Shown here in pieces: positions 7,665-12,437 of a stretch of 12,437 nt of DNA; position 1 is the first letter of the stretch; every line of letters begins with the position of its first letter. The stretch is from assembly GCA_015494485.1 (NCBI GenBank), contig WGBF01000645.1, forward strand, positions 1 through 12,437, read 5' to 3'. The notes under the pieces were generated by a model that did not search any database, was not told the origin of the DNA, and worked only from the letters and a program-made list of their open reading frames with translations. Made by a program: the position numbers and the translations under genes. This DNA is from a bacterium. Its GTDB lineage: Bacteria > Calditrichota > Calditrichia > RBG-13-44-9 > J042.

Positions 7665-9299
7665 TCATTGTTTTAGACTAAATTTTCCCGGTAATTCATT
7701 TAAAAATTGTTGTAATGTTTTTTTCATATCGATTAAAACAGATTCAAACTCCTTTTTCCGGGCTAAGTTATACTGTTCGTTGGGGTCATTTTGCAAATCA
7801 TACAATTGGTCGGCATCATAATAACCCGGTTTCTTTCCTGTGGATTCATGCTCGGCATATCCACCCCCCGGAATAGCTGAGAGATGACTATAAGGTTTGG
7901 AGGGATCGTCATTCACAATGGGTAATTTTTTATGGATTCTCCGGCGATTGTAATCCTCTAACCGTTGCTTACGTTCCTCCAGAGATAGATTCTTGAGTGC
8001 GGCGGGATAGCGAATAGCAAGATATTTCCAGCGTCCTTTAATGACCGCCCGCGAAAATCCCAGTTCAAAATAAAGCGCCGGGTGAATTTCTTTAACCCGT
8101 TTATCAAGGATGGGTTTGAAACTCTTTCCATCTATCTGATTCCTATTGAACTGGATACCGGCAAAATCTAAAATCGTTGGTAGAAAATCGATGTTGGAGA
8201 TTTTTGCTTCAGCCTGTTGCCCCACTGCAAAACCGGATTTTCTCCATACAATGGAAGGATTATGTATGCCGCCCTGATAAAGGGTGCCCTTTGCTTTTTG
8301 TCCGTGATCGTTAAAAAAGAAAATGATTGTATTGTCCAGGATGTTCAACTCCTCTAATTTTTGGAGCAAGGCACCCAACGCATCATCCAGCCAGAGCAGA
8401 TTCTCCCGCTGGTTTCCCGGGGAAATCCCCGCCTGTTTCAGGCGCTCCGGATATGTTTCCGGCGATGGCAGAACTTGTACAGGTTGCGGTAAAATACCAT
8501 TGGCAGTAATCCGCCGATCCGCTTTCCAGGAGCGTTCGGGCGTAATGGGATCGTGAGGCACTGTGGTGGCAAAGTAAAGAAAAAACGGTTTGTTGTGATT
8601 TTGTTCGATGAATTTCAGACCACATGCAGTGATCCAATCGAGATTGTGAACCGCTAATTTCCAGAGCCCCAGATAATCGGGATTATTATGATAAATTCCA
8701 TCGACATAATCAAAACCGCACCCATGGATGGCGTTTACCACTTTTTGGTAATTGCGGTGAATTTTCGCCGCCACGTCCGGTTTTAATGGATCAGCGTAAT
8801 AATCCTGAAAATGCTCCAATCCGTGAACTTCAATCACATGGTTTTTTCCTACCATACCGGTGGTATAATTGGCTTCCTTTAGATAATGGGGTAATATTTT
8901 GTCCCGATTGGTAATAAAGGTGTTCCAGTGAATGACCGGCTGCCCCCCGTTTCGGCGAGTATATTCCAGAAAATTCCGATTTTGTGCCCGGCTGGCATAT
9001 TTCCCGGTTAAACAAGAAAACCGACTGGGGGTACACAATGGTGAACTCACATACTGGTTTATCATGATGGTCCCCTCACGAGCCAGTCGGTCGATATTGG
9101 GAGTTAAATTCTTCCCCTTGCCTTCAGGGAGAAAATTGAACATATCCGGATACATATCGTCGGTTATGAAAAAAATGATGTTGGGTGGGCGCTTTTGCGG
9201 ACGAGGTTGCATAATATTTATGCCAAACAAAGAAGCACTTAATAAACCAAAAGTAGAATGTTTTAAGAATTGACGACGAGATATGTATTTTGATTTCAT
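7665..9299 (-). CDS. Tat-exported sulfatase (S1, formylglycine type)
   Basis: A 544-residue sulfatase with a twin-arginine signal near the N-terminus (SRRQFLKHSTFGLL). The metal site starts with D47-D48 (FITDDM). The formylglycine signature is CTPSR with C89. GKNH (K152, H154), PHDP (H249), NDHG (D331, H332), K337 in KGTLYQGG and H346 complete the usual sulfatase set. The QLYDLQNDPNE motif near the C-terminus is also typical. It should act in the periplasm after modification by the maturase encoded downstream. The ATG at 9299 is chosen because it puts the RR pair close to the N-terminus and has GGAGAAG about 9 bases upstream; an in-frame GTG at 9317 lacks an obvious site. The gene ends 17 bp before the next sulfatase. 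It is clearly different in sequence from the other two, so the trio is not a recent duplication. The substrate is unknown. Confidence 0.92.
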   Translation of the reverse strand: MKSKYISRRQFLKHSTFGLLSASLFGINIMQPRPQKRPPNIIFFITDDMYPDMFNFLPEGKGKNLTPNIDRLAREGTIMINQYVSSPLCTPSRFSCLTGKYASRAQNRNFLEYTRRNGGQPVIHWNTFITNRDKILPHYLKEANYTTGMVGKNHVIEVHGLEHFQDYYADPLKPDVAAKIHRNYQKVVNAIHGCGFDYVDGIYHNNPDYLGLWKLAVHNLDWITACGLKFIEQNHNKPFFLYFATTVPHDPITPERSWKADRRITANGILPQPVQVLPSPETYPERLKQAGISPGNQRENLLWLDDALGALLQKLEELNILDNTIIFFFNDHGQKAKGTLYQGGIHNPSIVWRKSGFAVGQQAEAKISNIDFLPTILDFAGIQFNRNQIDGKSFKPILDKRVKEIHPALYFELGFSRAVIKGRWKYLAIRYPAALKNLSLEERKQRLEDYNRRRIHKKLPIVNDDPSKPYSHLSAIPGGGYAEHESTGKKPGYYDADQLYDLQNDPNEQYNLARKKEFESVLIDMKKTLQQFLNELPGKFSLKQ

Positions 9300-9304
9300 A
9301 CCGC

Positions 9305-9526
9305 TTATCTTCTCCACAAAAAATGGTGATCCACAATTACCCGTTGGGAATTTTTTTCAGAAAAAAAAGCATCCGTAGTTATGAAATAGCTATTATTGAA
9401 AAAAACGATTCCGGCTCTGCGAAAACAGACTATCCTCTCGGGAAAGTATTCAATCGGTAGAAAAAATAATCTGCGCCAAGAGCAATAAAAGAGGGATAAT
9501 AATTTTAAAATGACCAATGTAAGCAC
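9305..9526 (-). CDS. Possible small ORF or lyase-gene remnant between two sulfatases
   Basis: A 73-codon frame from a GTG at 9526 fills almost the whole gap between two sulfatase genes. It starts 20 bp after the upstream stop and ends with TAA 5 bp before the next ATG. GAGG lies directly before the GTG, too close for it, but about 10 bases before an in-frame TTG three codons later. The first 12 residues are hydrophobic. Residues about 29-71 (PERIVCFRRAGIVFF, then YFITTDAFF and HHFLWRR) have a beta-strand rhythm that vaguely recalls the C-terminal region of heparinase II/III-type polysaccharide lyases (R-x-V-x-F, Y-F-x-x-x-D, H-x-x-x-x-W). That link is speculative. It could equally be chance in AT-rich spacer, or a short real peptide. 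No strong promoter or terminator is visible here. Confidence 0.22.
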   Translation of the reverse strand: MLTLVILKLLSLFYCSWRRLFFLPIEYFPERIVCFRRAGIVFFNNSYFITTDAFFSEKNSQRVIVDHHFLWRR

Positions 9527-9546
9527 ACCTCAATCCAATTCGTTTC

Positions 9547-10929
9547 TTAAATTTTTATTTGAAATGGGCCCAATGCATTCGGAGCAAAATCCAAATTCTT
9601 TTCCCACTGTTCTAGCAACTTCAAAAGTTCTTTTAATTCACCAGCAACATGTGGATTTGTTGCCAGATTTTGGGTTTCCCAGGGGTCTTTTTTTAAGTCG
9701 AAAAGTTGTATGACCGGGTCTTTTCGATAGGCAATTAACTTAAACTCTCTGGTGCGAATCATACGTCCCTGGTCTTTCCTAACTTCCGCTACCAGAAATT
9801 CACGCCAGGGGATCGGTTTTCCCTCCAGGAGGGCTTTCATTCCGTACCCTCTTTGATCTGGAGGTGCATCAACCTGCAGAAATTCAGCCACCGTGGGAAT
9901 GATATCCAGCCCGGAAACGAGGTGTTCGGTATCCACAATATCTTCATTGATTCTTCCCGGAAAAGAAACGATCAGTGGTACTTTCACCGCTTCTTCGTAA
10001 AGGAAGTTTTTCAAAATGGTGCGATGCCGCCCACGACCTTCCCCATGGTCGGAGGTAAAAAACACCAGCGTATTCTCCGCCAATTTCGTTTCCTCCAGCG
10101 CATCCAGTATCCGCCCGATTTCCCGATCGACTTCCTCTATCATACGGTAGTAGCTCCACAGATAATACCGCCAGGTGAGATCATTCCAATCCTCTTTTCG
10201 GGCGATTTTTGCCTGCTTTGGTTCTACCGGGAGTGATTGAAAATTCGGCGGAAGCGGAGGCAGTTCGTCTTCGATCCCGGTTATCGGCAACTCATCGATG
10301 GAACGATTGTGCCGCTTAATCCAATTATTGATATCATGTGGCTGTAACAGAGATACCACCAGTAAAAAGGGCTGCTGGCTTCGGTAATTTCTCAAGAATC
10401 CCTCACTCACTCGAGAGACACTTTCATCTCCGATCGTACCGCGTAGTCCCAATCCCGCCGGGAATACTGTGAATCCGGGAATTTTTGCCTGGTAACCATG
10501 GGGAAGGTGCCACTTACCCACGTAAATCGTCTGGTAACCCAATTGAGACAACCACTGCCCTAAATTCGGTATTTGAGGGCGAATGGGTAAACCGTTATAA
10601 ATGACGCCGGTCTCCGAACTCATTCTGCCGGTAAGCAAACTACTGCGAGCCGGAGAACAAACCGGATTTACACTGTACGATTCGGTAAATGCTACCCCAC
10701 GTTTTTTAAGCCGATCCAGATTGGGAGTTTGAAGATAGCGACATCCCATTGAAGACAGAGTATCCTGCCCCTGCTGATCGGTAATCAGGAGTAAAATATT
10801 GGGAAGTCGGCGCTGTTTTCCCATTCCTTTGCTCAGCCCCAGGAGTGCCGGTGCGGCAATCAGCGCCGCACTTCCCTTCAGCGACAGGGAAAGAAATTTT
10901 CTACGTGATATGTTTGAGTATTTTTTCAT
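9547..10929 (-). CDS. Tat-exported sulfatase (S1, formylglycine type)
   Basis: A compact 460-residue sulfatase. The twin-arginine signal is SRRKFLSLSLKG followed by an alanine-rich hydrophobic stretch to about residue 32. The metal site begins at D51 (LITDQQG). The formylglycine signature is CSPAR with C91. GKWHLP (K139, H141), QPHD (H198), SDHGEG (D294, H295) and K307 are the remaining active-site residues. Later come GLDIIPTVAEFL and QLFDLKKDPWETQNL, normal C-terminal features of the family. After K307, the segment YEEAVKVP has lysine where the other two sulfatases here have histidine (THVP, IHNP), so substrate contacts probably differ. It is the first complete gene of the cluster, 72 bp after the beta-helix gene, and has no clear Shine-Dalgarno before its ATG. 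The substrate is unknown; an unmodified product would be nearly inactive without the maturase. Confidence 0.92.
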   Translation of the reverse strand: MKKYSNISRRKFLSLSLKGSAALIAAPALLGLSKGMGKQRRLPNILLLITDQQGQDTLSSMGCRYLQTPNLDRLKKRGVAFTESYSVNPVCSPARSSLLTGRMSSETGVIYNGLPIRPQIPNLGQWLSQLGYQTIYVGKWHLPHGYQAKIPGFTVFPAGLGLRGTIGDESVSRVSEGFLRNYRSQQPFLLVVSLLQPHDINNWIKRHNRSIDELPITGIEDELPPLPPNFQSLPVEPKQAKIARKEDWNDLTWRYYLWSYYRMIEEVDREIGRILDALEETKLAENTLVFFTSDHGEGRGRHRTILKNFLYEEAVKVPLIVSFPGRINEDIVDTEHLVSGLDIIPTVAEFLQVDAPPDQRGYGMKALLEGKPIPWREFLVAEVRKDQGRMIRTREFKLIAYRKDPVIQLFDLKKDPWETQNLATNPHVAGELKELLKLLEQWEKNLDFAPNALGPFQIKI

Positions 10930-11001
10930 TACTATTCGTGAAACACTACCCTGACTGTCGTCTTTTAATTAGACCCTTGCCTGTTTTTATTTCGCCGGCT
11001 T

Positions 11002-12437
11002 TTATTTAAGTAACAACATTTTTCGCACCTGGGTGTTCTTTCCGACTTTCAGCGTGTAAAAGTATAGCCCACTGGGCGCTGATACCCCATTCTCATCGCT
11101 GCCATCCCACTGCACCACATGCTCTCCAGCCGTCTGTTTTTCATTCACCAGCGTCCGGATCTTCTGCCCCAGACTGTTGTACACGACCAGACTCACTTTA
11201 CCCGTCTTACCCAACCGGTAACGAATATAGGTCGTGGGATTAAACGGATTGGGATAATTCTGTTCCAGCTGAAAATCGGTTATTGCCTGATGGGGCACAG
11301 TCTCCTCTATCCCCGTCGCAACCCATTGTTCCCACTCTTTCTTCTTATCCGGAAACCAGTTCAAATCCCCCACCGGAAAGCCCCCTTCCGCAGCCGTATA
11401 CAACGGCGAAGTGGTCGGATAGGATAAATCCTCCGGCAAGGGCCACTGCACATTAAAGCGATCCCCATCCGGATCCCAGCCCCAGTATGTGGTACTCTCG
11501 CCAGCGCGTTTCTTGGTCATCCAGTCAATAAAGCCTGTCAGATCCCCCACATTGTTGAATTGGGGATCGATGTTCATGGTGTTATTCTCTTCCAGATAGG
11601 GGTAGTTGGTATCATCATCAAACATCGCCTGCGTCCGGGAATTCATGAACGGTTCCGGGTTCACCGAATCCGCGTGGGCACTCCAGTAGTCCAGAACTTC
11701 CTGGGAGAACCACCAGTTATTGTTATTCACTTTAATCACCCGCTCACTTTCCACAAACCCCAGCGAATCCGCATCGGCGGACGGAATGGTATCCACATTG
11801 ATGATCCCGTATACAATGGGTGGTTCCCGATCGGCCATATCCGATGGGGCTTCTCCATAACTGTGAACATTATAAAATAGATTATTGGAAATAATTGCGT
11901 TTGTCATCCAGAGCCAGGAGATTGGCCATTTAATCAAATTAACAATGGTATTATGTTCAATCCTGGCATAATTCGCATAATTATTCATGATATGTAAAAA
12001 ATAGCTGTTGCAATTGAAAACCGTATTGTTCACCATAACAACCGTGTCAACATAGGAATTATGGAACTGAAGCACGCGACCGTTATACAAAGCAGTTTTA
12101 TTCTGGATATTGCGGAAATAACTATTGGTTATGTAAACCTTTGTATAATTCCCTTCTACCCGGATGGTTAACCAACGTCCCCATTCGAAATAGCAATTAT
12201 CAAACACATAGCGCGCACTGTCAGCAATCAATTGTATCGTCTGGAATGTTTCCCCTTTTCCGGTCGGAGGGCACGTCTGAAAATAGATATTCTTGAAAGT
12301 CGCCCGGTCAAAGCACTTAAAAAAGCGACCTACTGTTCCCCCGGAGGGACTGATGCCCGAGGTCAGAATGGGTGGCTTTTGTCCCTTTTCGGGAAGCTGA
12401 CCCACCAAATTCAGGGGGAAATGGGTTTGCAACGTTC
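11002..12437 (-). CDS. Secreted parallel beta-helix protein with C-terminal sorting domain (5' end outside window)
   Basis: The frame is open to the right edge, so the N-terminus is missing; about 478 codons are visible. Counting from the TTG at 12432, residues about 40-190 show short repeated strands rich in asparagine (FKNIYF, YVFDNCYF, VYITNSYF, VVMVNNTVF, ARIEHNTIV, AIISNNLFY). This is typical of right-handed parallel beta-helix proteins such as pectate or chondroitinase-B-like lyases and other carbohydrate-active proteins. A region ending SPLYTAAEGGFPVGDLNWFP (342-361) follows. The C-terminal 85 residues begin QNYPNPFNPTTYIRYRL and end PSGLYFYTLKVG with a basic tail, which is a FlgD-Ig-like/type IX-style sorting domain. 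It is likely surface-bound or released. No lyase catalytic residues can be identified, so a binding or structural role is equally possible. It is the most upstream member of the cluster seen here. Confidence 0.82.
   Translation of the reverse strand, partial: TLQTHFPLNLVGQLPEKGQKPPILTSGISPSGGTVGRFFKCFDRATFKNIYFQTCPPTGKGETFQTIQLIADSARYVFDNCYFEWGRWLTIRVEGNYTKVYITNSYFRNIQNKTALYNGRVLQFHNSYVDTVVMVNNTVFNCNSYFLHIMNNYANYARIEHNTIVNLIKWPISWLWMTNAIISNNLFYNVHSYGEAPSDMADREPPIVYGIINVDTIPSADADSLGFVESERVIKVNNNNWWFSQEVLDYWSAHADSVNPEPFMNSRTQAMFDDDTNYPYLEENNTMNIDPQFNNVGDLTGFIDWMTKKRAGESTTYWGWDPDGDRFNVQWPLPEDLSYPTTSPLYTAAEGGFPVGDLNWFPDKKKEWEQWVATGIEETVPHQAITDFQLEQNYPNPFNPTTYIRYRLGKTGKVSLVVYNSLGQKIRTLVNEKQTAGEHVVQWDGSDENGVSAPSGLYFYTLKVGKNTQVRKMLLLK

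Noticed and set aside
5749..10929. The three sulfatases as a recent tandem duplication
   Set aside because: They differ in length, signature context (CAPAR, CTPSR, CSPAR) and surrounding sequence, so they are different subfamilies rather than recent copies.

Overview
The window reads as part of a genome from a member of the FCB superphylum. The best clue is the C-terminal sorting/FlgD-like domain of the protein at the right edge (core NYPNPFNPTT), a style common in Calditrichota, KSB1, Ignavibacteriota and Marinimicrobia-type bacteria. Coding is AT-leaning, starts include ATG, GTG and TTG, and several genes have recognisable GGAGG-type ribosome binding sites. No 16S or marker gene is present, so the phylum is an inference.

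Layout. Positions 1-41 hold the 5' part of a tRNA-Pro(UGG) on the minus strand, cut by the window edge. A gene-poor stretch follows, then a decayed integrase-type transposase fragment on the plus strand (about 338-593) with an internal stop. Everything from 662 to the right edge is a co-directional minus-strand cluster. In transcription order it contains a partial parallel beta-helix protein with a C-terminal sorting domain (12437-11002), three Tat-exported formylglycine sulfatases (10929-9547, 9299-7665, 7647-5749), a secreted glycosidase-like protein with a GH42-like layout (5733-3976), an anaerobic sulfatase-maturating radical SAM enzyme (3763-2459) and an SGLT-type sodium/solute symporter (2278-662). 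The run from the second sulfatase to the glycosidase-like gene is tightly spaced (15-17 bp gaps with clear Shine-Dalgarno sequences). Larger AT-rich gaps separate the last three genes (209 and 177 bp), so the maturase and transporter may have their own promoters.

Working together, the set looks like a sulfated-glycan breakdown locus. The maturase converts the active-site cysteine of each sulfatase to formylglycine in the cytoplasm. The folded sulfatases leave by the Tat route to the periplasm. The beta-helix protein is probably sent to the surface or outside, where it could bind or cleave polymer. The glycosidase-like protein may trim desulfated oligosaccharides, and the symporter would import the resulting sugar. 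No SusC/SusD pair, regulator or sulfate-handling gene is visible here. The substrate cannot be read from the sequence.

The most interesting items are the GH42-like protein whose acid/base region reads DDFF instead of the expected NE, a 73-codon reading frame that fills the gap between two sulfatases and may be a lyase remnant, a sulfatase with a C-terminal HEAT-repeat tail, and a maturase with a C-terminal SEC-C zinc motif.
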